NCBI GenBank assembly: GCA_041393015.1
Contig: JAWKKV010000001.1
Coordinates: 248,001 to 312,000 of the forward strand
Direction: 5' to 3'
Length of the DNA: 64,000 nt
Source: JAGQYH01 sp041393015
GTDB lineage: Bacteria > Bacteroidota > Bacteroidia > Chitinophagales > JADIYW01
Notes under the pieces: generated by a model
What the model was told of the DNA's origin: nothing
Database searches by the model: none
Seen by the model: only the letters and a program-made list of their open reading frames with translations
Program-made: the position numbers and the translations under genes
Part shown: positions 42,077-51,387 of the stretch, in pieces
Numbering within the stretch: position 1 is the stretch's first letter
Layout of the letters: every line of letters starts with the position of its first letter

Positions 42077-43074
42077 TTTACTAAACTCTCAAATACATTT
42101 TGATGCTGATTCGCGCAAATGTCCCAACCAAAATGATGTAATCTTTCTTCCATTAATGGTTTCAATCGTGCTCTTGTAGCAGCATCCATCATTTGAATCA
42201 TGGCATTTTTAATTTCATTAACTTCTCTTGGATTTACCGTTAATGCCGCATCAGCTGCCACTTCTTTACAAGCGGTAATATTACTGGTTATCACCGGACA
42301 GCCGCAAGCCATCGCTTCAATAATTGGCAATCCAAAACCTTCGTGCAAAGTAGTAAAAACCAATGCCAATGCATTTCTATAATACATTACTATTTCCTCA
42401 ATATCCAAATTATGATTGATGATCTTCAATCCTTTAACCTTAGGTTTCTTATGATAGGGTTTCACCACGGCAATAAAGTCCGGCTTGTCTTCACTATCGG
42501 GAATTTGGCTATACGCCTCCACCATTCGTTCAAAGTTCTTCTTCTTTTGATAACTTACCACCGTAAAGAAATATGGTTTTCCATTATTCACCGATGGCGT
42601 TTTATTGCCTACATTAAAAAGTGCTTCGTCGTAGCCATTCCAAATGGGCACAACATCTTGATCTTTAAAAGATAAATATTGCAACACTTCTGACTTGCTA
42701 TGGTGCGAAACCGTAATTATTTTGGAAACGGTGGAATGCATTCTTTTCCAACCATATCTATACTTCAATTTATTCTTTTGAGCCAAAAGCTTTTCCTTTC
42801 CTTTTCCATATAATTCAGCCAATGGAACCGAAAAAAGTGCTAAACCATGCACGGTAACCACCAAAGGTTGTTCTACTCCACGCAACAATCGATATGGATT
42901 TTGGCCGCCACCGGAACGAGGATCCCAATATAAATCAACATCTTGAGGTATTGGCTCATTTCTTTTAAAAATCTCAAAAGTAAAACCTTCATGCACCAAA
43001 CGCGACATAACAGCATCTGAATAAATTCGCATGCTTAACGGACATCCATTGGGTATAAAAACGCCTACTTTCAA
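42073..43074 (-). CDS. Family 4 glycosyltransferase
   Basis: A 333-residue GT-B enzyme. The C-terminal EGFGLPIIEAMACGCPVITS contains the E-x7-E donor-binding motif of GT4, and TVVSYQKKKNFERMVEAYSQI is the usual start of the second domain. The N-terminal domain begins MKVGVFIPNGCPLSMRIYSDAVMSRL. It sits one base after the flippase gene and overlaps the sulfotransferase, in an operon for an envelope polysaccharide or glycan. Confidence 0.92.
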   Translation of the reverse strand: MKVGVFIPNGCPLSMRIYSDAVMSRLVHEGFTFEIFKRNEPIPQDVDLYWDPRSGGGQNPYRLLRGVEQPLVVTVHGLALFSVPLAELYGKGKEKLLAQKNKLKYRYGWKRMHSTVSKIITVSHHSKSEVLQYLSFKDQDVVPIWNGYDEALFNVGNKTPSVNNGKPYFFTVVSYQKKKNFERMVEAYSQIPDSEDKPDFIAVVKPYHKKPKVKGLKIINHNLDIEEIVMYYRNALALVFTTLHEGFGLPIIEAMACGCPVITSNITACKEVAADAALTVNPREVNEIKNAMIQMMDAATRARLKPLMEERLHHFGWDICANQHQNVFESLVK

Positions 43075-43075
43075 A

Positions 43076-44452
43076 TTATTTTAGTTCTTTTTTATTAATG
43101 TATAATTCTGAAACAAAAGGAATATAGCCTACAAAAAAACCAAATTTCTTTCGAATAAAAATGGAGGCAATAATATTCCAACTGGCCATACTGGTAGCGC
43201 TGGCAATGGCCGCACCAAAAATACCATAGGCCGGAATCATAAATATATTCAATGCAATATTAATCATTGCGCCCACAAATGCAATAATCATAAATTGTTT
43301 ATGATGACCGGTTACATTTAATAACTGCGCTGTAGGTCCGGCAAAGGTATTAATCATTTGTCCAAATGCCAATATGGCCAATGATGATGCACCTATTTTG
43401 TATTCTTGTCCGTAAATGCCTAACAAAAATGTCCCTCCAAATATGAGTAATAAAGTAATTGGAATATTTAATAAGGCAAATGTTTTGGAGGTTTTTTGCG
43501 TCATGTTTTTCATTTCATGCACTCTGCCACTATGAAACATTTGAGACAATTTAGGTTGAATGGTAACATTCATGGCTTGCATGCCCATTCTTCCAATATC
43601 GGCCAAATTCAAGCAAATGCCATATACTCCTAAAAGTGCCGTGTCTTTTGTAATCCCTTGAATCATCAATGAATCGGCTTTGTCGTTAATTAAAAAGCTG
43701 GCATAAGTCATTAGCATTGGGAATGACATCATGAGTAATTGATTGCTTTTAATTTTAACAGTGGCCGTAAATTCTCTTGAGGGCAAATAGAAATGCTTAT
43801 AAATCAAATACGAAGATGCTATGGCTGTTCCGCCGCAAATGATATACAAGTAAATGTATAAAGGGGCTCTTTTTTCGGCAAAGAAAAAGTTGATGGCTAC
43901 AATTAAGGCTACTAACCTCAGCGCCACCATGATTACGGAAACGTAGTTGGCTTTTTTAATTTTTAAAATGGCTCTTAGTGTAAAAACATTGTATTCATTT
44001 AAGAGCAATGCAAATAAGAAGGCGGCGGATAAAGTTAAGATGGATTGAATTTCTTGCACTTCATTGTATTTAGCAAACCATGGTACAATGGATACAATTA
44101 CAACGGCTCCAATGGCTCCAAACAAGAACAAATAATACAGCCCCTTTTTATAAATTTCCCAAGAAGCTCGCAGATTATCCTTTTCTCTATACTCCGGAAT
44201 TAATCGAAGCATGGCATCTTTCAAACCAAAATTAGCCAAGATGACGACACTGCTTAACAATACGGTTAAAAGTCGTAACTCTCCTTGCACATCCGCACCG
44301 TAATACCGCGCGATTAAAACCCCGCCAATCATTCTAAGGCCTTGGATCAATATCATGGATGCTGCTGTAAAAAAGCTTCCTTTTATTACATAAGATAAGT
44401 CTTTATTGGCCAAGACTTTATTGAGTTTTTCTTGTATTTCTTTGATGTTCAC
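43076..44452 (-). CDS. Polysaccharide flippase (Wzx/MATE-like)
   Basis: A 458-residue integral membrane protein with 12-14 predicted helices, of the oligosaccharide flippase (MOP) superfamily. Features are LSYVIKGSFFTAASMILIQGLRMIGGVLIARYYGADVQGELRLL at the N-terminus and ALASFGQMINTFAGPTAQLLNVTGHHKQFM later. It flips lipid-linked sugar units across the inner membrane. First gene of the flippase-GT4-sulfotransferase unit. A minus-strand TATCTTTCG just upstream (near 44515) may be its -7 element. Confidence 0.9.
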   Translation of the reverse strand: MNIKEIQEKLNKVLANKDLSYVIKGSFFTAASMILIQGLRMIGGVLIARYYGADVQGELRLLTVLLSSVVILANFGLKDAMLRLIPEYREKDNLRASWEIYKKGLYYLFLFGAIGAVVIVSIVPWFAKYNEVQEIQSILTLSAAFLFALLLNEYNVFTLRAILKIKKANYVSVIMVALRLVALIVAINFFFAEKRAPLYIYLYIICGGTAIASSYLIYKHFYLPSREFTATVKIKSNQLLMMSFPMLMTYASFLINDKADSLMIQGITKDTALLGVYGICLNLADIGRMGMQAMNVTIQPKLSQMFHSGRVHEMKNMTQKTSKTFALLNIPITLLLIFGGTFLLGIYGQEYKIGASSLAILAFGQMINTFAGPTAQLLNVTGHHKQFMIIAFVGAMINIALNIFMIPAYGIFGAAIASATSMASWNIIASIFIRKKFGFFVGYIPFVSELYINKKELK

Positions 44453-44584
44453 GTCCTAGATTAGTAATTTTTGAATGAGGAACCAATAGTGTTATCATTG
44501 CGGCTATTACTTTGCGAAAGATAGTTATTATGTGCAACTTTGGCTATTTGATAAATAAGCTATCTTATATTGATATATGTATCA

Positions 44585-44628
44585 TAACTTTGATTTAAAA
44601 CATTCCAATGAGAATACTGCTACTTTTG
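44585..44628 (+). promoter_or_regulatory. Two candidate -7 elements before the first MBOAT gene
   Basis: TAACTTTG (44585-44592) and TACTTTTG (44621-44628) both fit TAnnTTTG. The second is 30 bases before the ATG at 44659 and would give a short leader. Confidence 0.45.
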
Positions 44629-44658
44629 GCAATTGCTCCTGAAAAACATAGAGAATAA

Positions 44659-46161
44659 ATGCTTTTCAATTCGCTTGAATTTGTACTATTTTTTCCCATT
44701 GTTGTTGGGCTCTACTTTATCATACCTAAAAGATATCGTTGGCTCTTCCTATTGGGCTCCAGCTATTACTTTTACATGGCGTGGAACCCTAAGTATATTA
44801 TTCTCATTTTACTGTCCACGTTTGTAGATTATTTTGCCGCCAATTGGATGGCTAAAATGTCGACTATCAGCGGCAAGAAGAAGTTTCTCTATTTGAGTTT
44901 AATCGTGAACTTAGGTTTATTGATTGGTTTTAAGTATTTAGGCTTTATTGATGACAACCTTCGCTTCCTGTTTGAAATAGTGGGATTGGGTTATCCAAAT
45001 CCACCGCCATTTATTGACAAAATTGTACTTCCTGTAGGTATTTCGTTTTACACCTTCCAAACCTTAAGCTACACCTTAGATGTATATAAAGGTGTTACCA
45101 AACCCGAAAAGCATTTCGGCATATTTGCTTTGTATGTTGCCTTTTGGCCGCAGTTAGTAGCCGGACCGATTGAACGAAGTAATCAATTATTACCGCAGCT
45201 TCGAGCTTCTTTTGATTTTGATTACGAGAGGATAAGAAGTGGTCTTTTTAGAATTATTTTCGGATTTTTTAAGAAGGTGGTGATTGCCGACCGGCTTGCT
45301 TATTATACCGACTTTGTATACGATAACTATGCGGATGTTTCGGGCTGGACGGTTGTGTTGGGAGCCTGTTGTTTTGTGATTCAAGTCTATTGTGACTTCT
45401 CGGGCTACTCTGATATTGCCATCGGTTCTGCCAGAGTGTTAGGCATTAAATTAATGGAGAACTTTAGGCGGCCTTTCTTTGCTAAAAACTTAGCCGACTT
45501 TTGGACGCGTTGGCATATTTCACTTTCTACCTGGTTAACCGATTACATTTTCTTTTATTTAGGCGCTTACAAAGCTGAAGGTTTAAAAGTAATTTTTAAT
45601 GTCATGCTAGTTTTAAGTGTTTGCGGACTTTGGCATGGTGCGAATTGGCCAATGATCTTATCTTTCTCTTTGATAGGCGTATTTATGTCCATTCGCTACT
45701 TATGGCAAGCCAATGTGGTTAGAAAAATAAGGCCGAGTAACACCTATAAATTGTTTCAAAAAATTCCGAATGCCTTCCATATCATTACCACTTTTGCGAT
45801 GTTGATGTATGGCTTTATGCTGTTTAGAGTGGATGGAACAGTTAGGGAATTGGCTAATGCAGGTATTGATGTGCCTTGGTGGGAAATTGCCGGTCAGCTG
45901 TACAGAAAGATTATGTATTTGGGAGAAGCCAACTATTTTAAGGAAGCCATCATGCATAAAGGAATGGTTCATTTTGTAGCGGCAGTGTGTTTTACCATTC
46001 TGCTGTTTACCATTGAAGCCATTATTGAGGATACACCAATAGAAGATGTAGTTTTGGCCAAAGGAAAGCTTTTTAGATGGACGACTTATACCTTTTTATT
46101 GATTGCTATTTTTTGGTTTGGCGTATTTGGTAGCCGTGAATTTTTCTATTTTCAATTTTGA
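44659..46161 (+). CDS. MBOAT-family O-acyltransferase, copy 1 (AlgI-like)
   Basis: A 500-residue multi-pass membrane O-acyltransferase. Conserved segments are LVAGPIERSNQLLPQL, YCDFSGYSDIAIGSARVLG, the FWTRWHISLSTWLTDY motif and the catalytic-His segment LWHGANWPM (near residue 323). AlgI-type proteins pass acetyl groups across the inner membrane for O-acetylation of exported glycans. It ends in TGATG shared with the start of its partner gene. A close paralogue lies at 47296-48801. Confidence 0.93.
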   Translation: MLFNSLEFVLFFPIVVGLYFIIPKRYRWLFLLGSSYYFYMAWNPKYIILILLSTFVDYFAANWMAKMSTISGKKKFLYLSLIVNLGLLIGFKYLGFIDDNLRFLFEIVGLGYPNPPPFIDKIVLPVGISFYTFQTLSYTLDVYKGVTKPEKHFGIFALYVAFWPQLVAGPIERSNQLLPQLRASFDFDYERIRSGLFRIIFGFFKKVVIADRLAYYTDFVYDNYADVSGWTVVLGACCFVIQVYCDFSGYSDIAIGSARVLGIKLMENFRRPFFAKNLADFWTRWHISLSTWLTDYIFFYLGAYKAEGLKVIFNVMLVLSVCGLWHGANWPMILSFSLIGVFMSIRYLWQANVVRKIRPSNTYKLFQKIPNAFHIITTFAMLMYGFMLFRVDGTVRELANAGIDVPWWEIAGQLYRKIMYLGEANYFKEAIMHKGMVHFVAAVCFTILLFTIEAIIEDTPIEDVVLAKGKLFRWTTYTFLLIAIFWFGVFGSREFFYFQF

Positions 46162-47282
46162 TGAAGAAACTTGTAAGAAATATCATCCTATTGGCAGGCA
46201 TTCTGTTTCTCATTAACTATGTGATGCATGTTTATTATTTGCCTTTTTCGTGGGGAGATAAAGATTTACATACCAAGTTGACCTTTTACGAAGCGAATAA
46301 GGATGATTACAACGCTTTGTTTATTGGTGGCAGTTTGGTTTATCGCCATGTTAATCCCGAAATTACCGATAGTATTGCTCATTTAAATGGTTTTGAGTTT
46401 CATTCTTTTAATGCCGGAGGCGATGGTATTGCTTTTCTTAATCAAGTTAGAATTTTGGAAGACATCTTATCCAATCCCTCTCCTAATTTGGAATATGCTT
46501 TTCTTTCTTTATCGAGCACGGCCCGATTCCGTTATTTAAATTTACATACGAAAAGATTTACCACATGGCAACGACCCATCGATATGGTTCGTGCCATTCG
46601 AGTTTCTATGGCGATGCCTGCTCCGTTAAAAGTAAGGTTAAAGACCAGCTGGTTTTATGTGATTGCCGCGGCGGAGAACAGCTTAAACATTGGATTGATG
46701 AACGATGCCATTCAATATTTAACTTATCCTGAACAAGCCTACACTTCTACTAGTTTAGGAATGGCCAACAATGGCTTTTTCCCGTATGACTTGCAAGAGC
46801 AGTTGGTTTATGAGAAAGGCACAGAAGAATACAACCTGCAAGAAGCCATGATTCTATCGCATGAAGTCTATGAAAGAGAAATAGAAAAAAGAGATAGTAT
46901 TACACGAAAAATCGCTAATGAATTTAAAAATTACGATCCCGATGCGGTGATTGAGCCCATGTTAAACATCTACAAAAAGATGATTAAGCGTTGCGAGGAA
47001 AAGGGAATTAAATTGATCATCATATTACAACCCAAAACAAGAGAATCGTATGATTATCTAATTCCAGTTTACGATCAATTACCCGCAACCAATAAAATCA
47101 ATTTAGGTGACCCGGCTGTTTATCCCGAGTTTTATGAGCCGGAAAATTGCTACAATTATCACCATCTAAATTTAAAAGGAGCGAATATCTTTTCTGAAAT
47201 ATTAGCCTATAAAATTTTGAATTTAGAAGGTATACCCATTCAAGAAGAAAATAGTATTGTTAACGAAAACCAAAATCCTTAA
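46161..47282 (+). CDS. SGNH/DltD-like partner protein, copy 1
   Basis: A 373-residue protein with one N-terminal membrane anchor and a periplasmic domain. The segment FIGGSLVYRHVNPEI looks like the SGNH block I (Gly-Gly-Ser nucleophile loop), and YNYHHLNLKGANIFSE like block V (His with Leu-Asn-x-x-Gly). The usual Asp three residues before the His appears to be Asn. Proteins of this kind partner with MBOATs (as AlgJ/AlgX or DltD do) to complete O-acylation outside the membrane. I chose the ATG at 46161, in the TGATG overlap, over a TTG one codon earlier. Confidence 0.75.
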   Translation: MKKLVRNIILLAGILFLINYVMHVYYLPFSWGDKDLHTKLTFYEANKDDYNALFIGGSLVYRHVNPEITDSIAHLNGFEFHSFNAGGDGIAFLNQVRILEDILSNPSPNLEYAFLSLSSTARFRYLNLHTKRFTTWQRPIDMVRAIRVSMAMPAPLKVRLKTSWFYVIAAAENSLNIGLMNDAIQYLTYPEQAYTSTSLGMANNGFFPYDLQEQLVYEKGTEEYNLQEAMILSHEVYEREIEKRDSITRKIANEFKNYDPDAVIEPMLNIYKKMIKRCEEKGIKLIIILQPKTRESYDYLIPVYDQLPATNKINLGDPAVYPEFYEPENCYNYHHLNLKGANIFSEILAYKILNLEGIPIQEENSIVNENQNP

Positions 47283-47295
47283 CAGGTAAGTTGCA

Positions 47296-48801
47296 ATGTT
47301 ATTTAACTCACTAGAATTTATCATCTTCTTCCCAATTGTTGTACTGCTGTACTTCAATATACCCAAGCGGTATAGATGGTTATTTCTATTAGGATCGAGT
47401 TATTACTTTTATATGGCTTGGAATCCGAAGTACATCCTTTTGATTCTACTCTCCACTTTTGTCGATTATTTTGCCTCACAATGGATGTCGAAAGAAACGA
47501 CGAAAAGCGGTAAAAAGAAGTTTCTGTACTTCAGTTTAGTAATCAACTTAGGTTTGTTAATTGGCTTTAAATACATCCCATTCATTGATGAGAATTTTAG
47601 AGCTTTATTTGAGTTAATAGGTTTAAACTATCCAAACGCTCCCGCTTGGTTTGATAGAATAGTTCTGCCTGTTGGAATTTCGTTCTATACTTTCCAGACC
47701 TTAAGCTATACCATTGATGTATATAAAGGCGTAACGAAACCTGAGAAACATTTTGGGATTTTTGCGCTTTACGTTGCATTTTGGCCACAGTTAGTCGCCG
47801 GTCCAATTGAGCGAAGCAATCAATTATTACCACAACTAAGGGCTTATCACAGTTTTGATTTTGAACGGGTACGAAGTGGCTTGTTTAGGGTATTGGTTGG
47901 TTTGTTTAAAAAAGTGGTAATCGCCGATAGATTGGCGTTGTATGCCAATGAAGTCTACAATAATTATCCAGATGCTGAAGGCATTACCGTTTTATTAGGT
48001 GCTTACTTTTTCGTAATTCAAGTCTATTGTGATTTCTCCGGTTATTCTGATATTGCCATTGGATCGGCAAGAATTTTAGGCATCAATTTAATGGAGAATT
48101 TCCGACGGCCATTCTTTGCTAAAAATTTACCGGATTTCTGGACTCGTTGGCACATTTCGCTTTCCACTTGGTTGACAGATTACGTTTTCTTTTATTTAGG
48201 CGCTTACAAGGCCAGTGGTTTAAAAGTAGTTTTTAACGTGCTATTGGTATTAAGTGTTTGCGGTTTATGGCATGGCGCTAACTGGCCAATGGTATTGTCA
48301 TTTACGATTATTGGTGTGATGATGGCGATAAGATATTTATGGCAAACCAATGTAGTTAGAAATATTAGACCGAGTAACACTTATAAATTATTCAATAAAA
48401 TACCGGATGTCGTGCACATTTTCATCACCTTTAATATGATAGTGATTGGATTTTTGCTTTTTAGAGTGGATGGTGTGGTTCGATTTTATGAGGCAGCAGG
48501 ACAAGATGTTCATTGGTTTGATATTGCCAAAACCATGTATGGCAATTTGCTAAAAGTTACTGAGACAGGCTATTTGATTCCGTTAATGAAATCGAACGGT
48601 GGTATTATCAATTTCGCTTTATCTATTGCATTAATTATATTTTTGTTTGTGGTGGAAGCCATTGTTAAAGATCGATTGATTGAAGATGTGGTGTTGAAGA
48701 AGCGTCAATATGTTCGTTGGTTTATTTATACCGCTATGATCACCTTTATGCTTTGGTTTGGCGTATTTACTAATACTGAATTCTTTTATTTCCAATTTTA
48801 A
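47296..48801 (+). CDS. MBOAT-family O-acyltransferase, copy 2 (AlgI-like)
   Basis: A 501-residue paralogue of the protein at 44659-46161. The N-terminal two-thirds are almost identical by eye (MLFNSLEF, IPKRYRWLFLLGSSYYFYMAWNPKYI, PVGISFYTFQTLSYT, FWTRWHISLSTWLTDY, LWHGANWPM), with most changes in the last 150 residues and in loops. It starts 13 bases after copy 1's partner and ends in TAATG shared with its own partner. Same likely role, perhaps for a different acceptor or acyl group. Confidence 0.93.
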   Translation: MLFNSLEFIIFFPIVVLLYFNIPKRYRWLFLLGSSYYFYMAWNPKYILLILLSTFVDYFASQWMSKETTKSGKKKFLYFSLVINLGLLIGFKYIPFIDENFRALFELIGLNYPNAPAWFDRIVLPVGISFYTFQTLSYTIDVYKGVTKPEKHFGIFALYVAFWPQLVAGPIERSNQLLPQLRAYHSFDFERVRSGLFRVLVGLFKKVVIADRLALYANEVYNNYPDAEGITVLLGAYFFVIQVYCDFSGYSDIAIGSARILGINLMENFRRPFFAKNLPDFWTRWHISLSTWLTDYVFFYLGAYKASGLKVVFNVLLVLSVCGLWHGANWPMVLSFTIIGVMMAIRYLWQTNVVRNIRPSNTYKLFNKIPDVVHIFITFNMIVIGFLLFRVDGVVRFYEAAGQDVHWFDIAKTMYGNLLKVTETGYLIPLMKSNGGIINFALSIALIIFLFVVEAIVKDRLIEDVVLKKRQYVRWFIYTAMITFMLWFGVFTNTEFFYFQF

Positions 48802-49886
48802 TGAAGAAAGTAGCACTTAAAATATTATTGTTATTTGCTTTGGTTTTTGCCATTAATTCGGTGGTGCACAAACTTTTGGTGCCTTACGATTGGGGAGATG
48901 ATGTGTTGCGTGTAAAAAACGAATATTACAATAGTCATCAAAATCAATACAATACGGTTTTTGTAGGTGGTTCACTTTTCTACAGACATTTAGATCCGCA
49001 TCAATTTGATAGTTTAAATGCTTTAAATGGCATTGAAACGAGTTCGTTTAACTATGGCGTAGATGGTAATAATCACATTAAGCAAATGATCTTAATGGAT
49101 AAATTATTGGATCAAGAGCCTACACAACTTAAATATATTTTCTTTGCCTTATCGAGTAATTCTTATTTCGAAGACAGAAATATGCATACCCAAAAATTTG
49201 TGACTTGGATCAATTTTAAGTCTTTACGATATGCCATAAAAGTAGCAATGGATGAAGATGCAACATTAAAACAAAGATTAAAAATCGCCTATCAATATAC
49301 TTTAAGTTGGCTAGAAAATAGATTGAATGCTGGGACTGGAATGAACTTGGTGAAATTTAAATTAGCCGACGAAAAGAAGTATAAGAGTGAAAAGATGAGA
49401 CAATTGCATTTGGGCGTTCATCAAGATGGATTTCGACCTTATCAATTTCCGGAAGATGTTGACTCTGCGCAGTTATCGTATGCCGATCAATTGTTGTATT
49501 GGTCGAATAACTATTTTAAGAAAAATCACGATGATATGGATACCATCATGGATATGTATTATCGAGATTACGAAGCTTACGAAAAAAATGGTGCACATTT
49601 AAACCAAGCCATGGTGGATTGCTATATGGATTTGATTGAAAAAGCAGATAAGAAAGGTATTCAATTAATTGCCTTGATTCCACCACGATCAAGATTGCCT
49701 TATTCTGTTTTACTGCCGGTTTACGAAGCTTTACCAGAAAAGAATAGAATGAATTTTGGCAATCCAAATGAGTTTCCTGCCTTTTACGATTACGACAACA
49801 CTTTTAATTTCTATCACATGAATCCTAAAGGTGCGGCCATTTATACAGAAGAAGTGGCGAAGGAATTTAAGCAACTCTTACACTAA
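48801..49886 (+). CDS. SGNH/DltD-like partner protein, copy 2
   Basis: A 361-residue paralogue of the copy-1 partner, clearly related but much more diverged than the MBOATs. It retains the N-terminal membrane anchor, PYDWGDDVLRVKNEYY, FVGGSLFYRHLDPHQ (block I-like), YIFFALSSNSYF and FNFYHMNPKGAAIYTE (block V-like, again Asn where Asp is usual). The start overlaps the MBOAT stop by one base (TAATG). Its 3' end overlaps the convergent phosphopantetheinyl transferase gene by 4 bases. Confidence 0.75.
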   Translation: MKKVALKILLLFALVFAINSVVHKLLVPYDWGDDVLRVKNEYYNSHQNQYNTVFVGGSLFYRHLDPHQFDSLNALNGIETSSFNYGVDGNNHIKQMILMDKLLDQEPTQLKYIFFALSSNSYFEDRNMHTQKFVTWINFKSLRYAIKVAMDEDATLKQRLKIAYQYTLSWLENRLNAGTGMNLVKFKLADEKKYKSEKMRQLHLGVHQDGFRPYQFPEDVDSAQLSYADQLLYWSNNYFKKNHDDMDTIMDMYYRDYEAYEKNGAHLNQAMVDCYMDLIEKADKKGIQLIALIPPRSRLPYSVLLPVYEALPEKNRMNFGNPNEFPAFYDYDNTFNFYHMNPKGAAIYTEEVAKEFKQLLH

Positions 49887-50515
49887 AAATTTGTTAGATT
49901 AAATATATCTACCACAGTTATCTCCCTATCAGAAGCTACACAACTTGAATATCCATCGGTGATAAATATTGGACTTATATGATAAGTTTTACCATCACAA
50001 ATAGCTTTATTATTGGATACAATTTCCGTTTTACCTAATACTTCAAATCCTCTTCCATCTGCTTTGATGACACTTTCTTTTATTGCCCAATAATCAAAAA
50101 ACTGTCGAGGAGAATCTTCTGCATTCATAATGGTATTCCACTCAGTATTTGTAAAATTTCTTTCGAAAATTGAATAATCGATAGTGCGATGTAACTCAAT
50201 ATCAATACCGCAAACGCCATTGTCTTGAACGGCTAAAACTACCATTTCCCCTGAGTGACTAATATTAAAATCAAAATCAGCTCCTTCAAAAAATAGTTTC
50301 CCTTTAGGTGTTTCTTTTAATTGTTCTAATGAAAATACATCTCCAATTTTAAGCAACATTTCCCTTAATAAAAGTTTCCCTCCTAAACCTCGCCATTGAT
50401 CTTTTTCTTGCTTGTATTGTAATACATTTTCTTGAATGTTTGATGGTAACTTAGTTAACCAATCATCCATAGATTTAGATTTTAGCTGATTGATGTTTAG
50501 ATGATAAACTCTCAA
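49883..50515 (-). CDS. 4'-phosphopantetheinyl transferase (Sfp type)
   Basis: A 210-residue enzyme that attaches the phosphopantetheine arm to carrier proteins. Motifs are KGKLFFEGADFDFNISHSGE, GVCGIDIELHRTIDYSIF (metal-binding GIDIE) and YWAIKESVIKADGRGFEVL (WxxKESxxKxxG). This is the Sfp rather than AcpS type, usually for NRPS/PKS carriers. Located with a type II thioesterase upstream (79-base gap). No carrier-protein synthase is in the window. Confidence 0.93.
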   Translation of the reverse strand: MRVYHLNINQLKSKSMDDWLTKLPSNIQENVLQYKQEKDQWRGLGGKLLLREMLLKIGDVFSLEQLKETPKGKLFFEGADFDFNISHSGEMVVLAVQDNGVCGIDIELHRTIDYSIFERNFTNTEWNTIMNAEDSPRQFFDYWAIKESVIKADGRGFEVLGKTEIVSNNKAICDGKTYHISPIFITDGYSSCVASDREITVVDIFNLTNF

Positions 50516-50559
50516 ATTATTCTACATTTTAGCTTTATTCATGTTTCTCAATCCTATAT

Positions 50560-50590
50560 GAGATACTTCGCCAAGGCTCAGTATGACCCT
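50560..50590. repeat. GAGATnCTTCGCC...CTCAGnATGACC interspersed repeat
   Basis: GAGATACTTCGCCAAGGCTC AGTATGACCC in the spacer between the PPTase and thioesterase genes. This resembles a short interspersed repeat common in many bacterial genomes (GATTCTTCGCT...GCTCAGAATGAC). Recognised by eye. Confidence 0.4.
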
Positions 50591-50594
50591 TTCC

Positions 50595-51287
50595 TTATTG
50601 GCTAATTAATTTATTTATAATTACTTCTATTATCTCTTCTGCATTCATATAGCAAAAAAAGTGTCCGCCATCAAACTCTAAGATATCTATATTGGAATCA
50701 AAGTGGCTTTGCCATGTTTTCATTTCTTCATAAGAAATCAAATCTTGTTTTCCTAAAAGAATGGTTGATGAGATATTTAGCTTATTTCTTTCAATAGGTT
50801 GATATTCTTCTAAGGCTCTGAAATCAGCCCTTAACAAAGGTTCATACAACTCTCGAAGTTCTTTATTCTTGATTAATGCCGCAGGAACGCCACCATATTT
50901 TCTCACCTTTTCCCAAAAATCTTGTTCCGGTAAATGCGCTACTCTAGGAAATCTTAAATGCGAATCAGGACATCTTCGCGAAGCAAAAAATAAATGTTTA
51001 GGTAGTTCCTTTTGGTTTTCAATAATCTTATGAGATAGTAAATAACCAATCAATGTGCCCATACTGGTTCCAAAAATGGCGTATTCAGATTCAAAATGAT
51101 TTTCTAGGTTATTGTAAGTTTCTTCAACAATGGCGTGAATATCATCTAATAAAGGTTCTGTAAATCGATCGCCATGTCCGGGTAAATCATAATAAATACC
51201 TTCCCAACCCTTTTCTTCTAACAAAGGTTTATACTTTTTATAGGCATATTGATCGCCACCGGCATGATGAAGAAATATAATTTTCAT
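50595..51287 (-). CDS. Type II thioesterase (GrsT-like)
   Basis: A 230-residue alpha/beta hydrolase that in NRPS/PKS systems clears mis-loaded carrier proteins. It shows FLHHAGGDQYAYKKYKPLLEEKG, DLPGHGDRF, the nucleophile elbow FGTSMGTLIGYLL (GxSxG, near residue 75), FFASRRCPDSH and the catalytic His in FDGGHFFCY. Together with the Sfp-type transferase it suggests a carrier-protein pathway encoded elsewhere in the genome or lost. Confidence 0.9.
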   Translation of the reverse strand: MKIIFLHHAGGDQYAYKKYKPLLEEKGWEGIYYDLPGHGDRFTEPLLDDIHAIVEETYNNLENHFESEYAIFGTSMGTLIGYLLSHKIIENQKELPKHLFFASRRCPDSHLRFPRVAHLPEQDFWEKVRKYGGVPAALIKNKELRELYEPLLRADFRALEEYQPIERNKLNISSTILLGKQDLISYEEMKTWQSHFDSNIDILEFDGGHFFCYMNAEEIIEVIINKLISQ

Positions 51288-51387
51288 GGGCTACGAAAGT
51301 AGCTGTTTTAGATAAAGGATGCAAGCATTGAGAAATAAGGCTAGTTGCTTACTGTAATAATAATTCTGTTTAAAATGAACGGTAAAA

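Noticed and set aside
44633..44827. Short plus-strand frame overlapping the MBOAT start
   Set aside because: Out-of-frame shadow of the MBOAT gene; no features of its own.
46158..46160. TTG one codon before the first SGNH-like gene's ATG
   Set aside because: The ATG at 46161 forms a standard TGATG stop-start overlap, as in the second module (TAATG).
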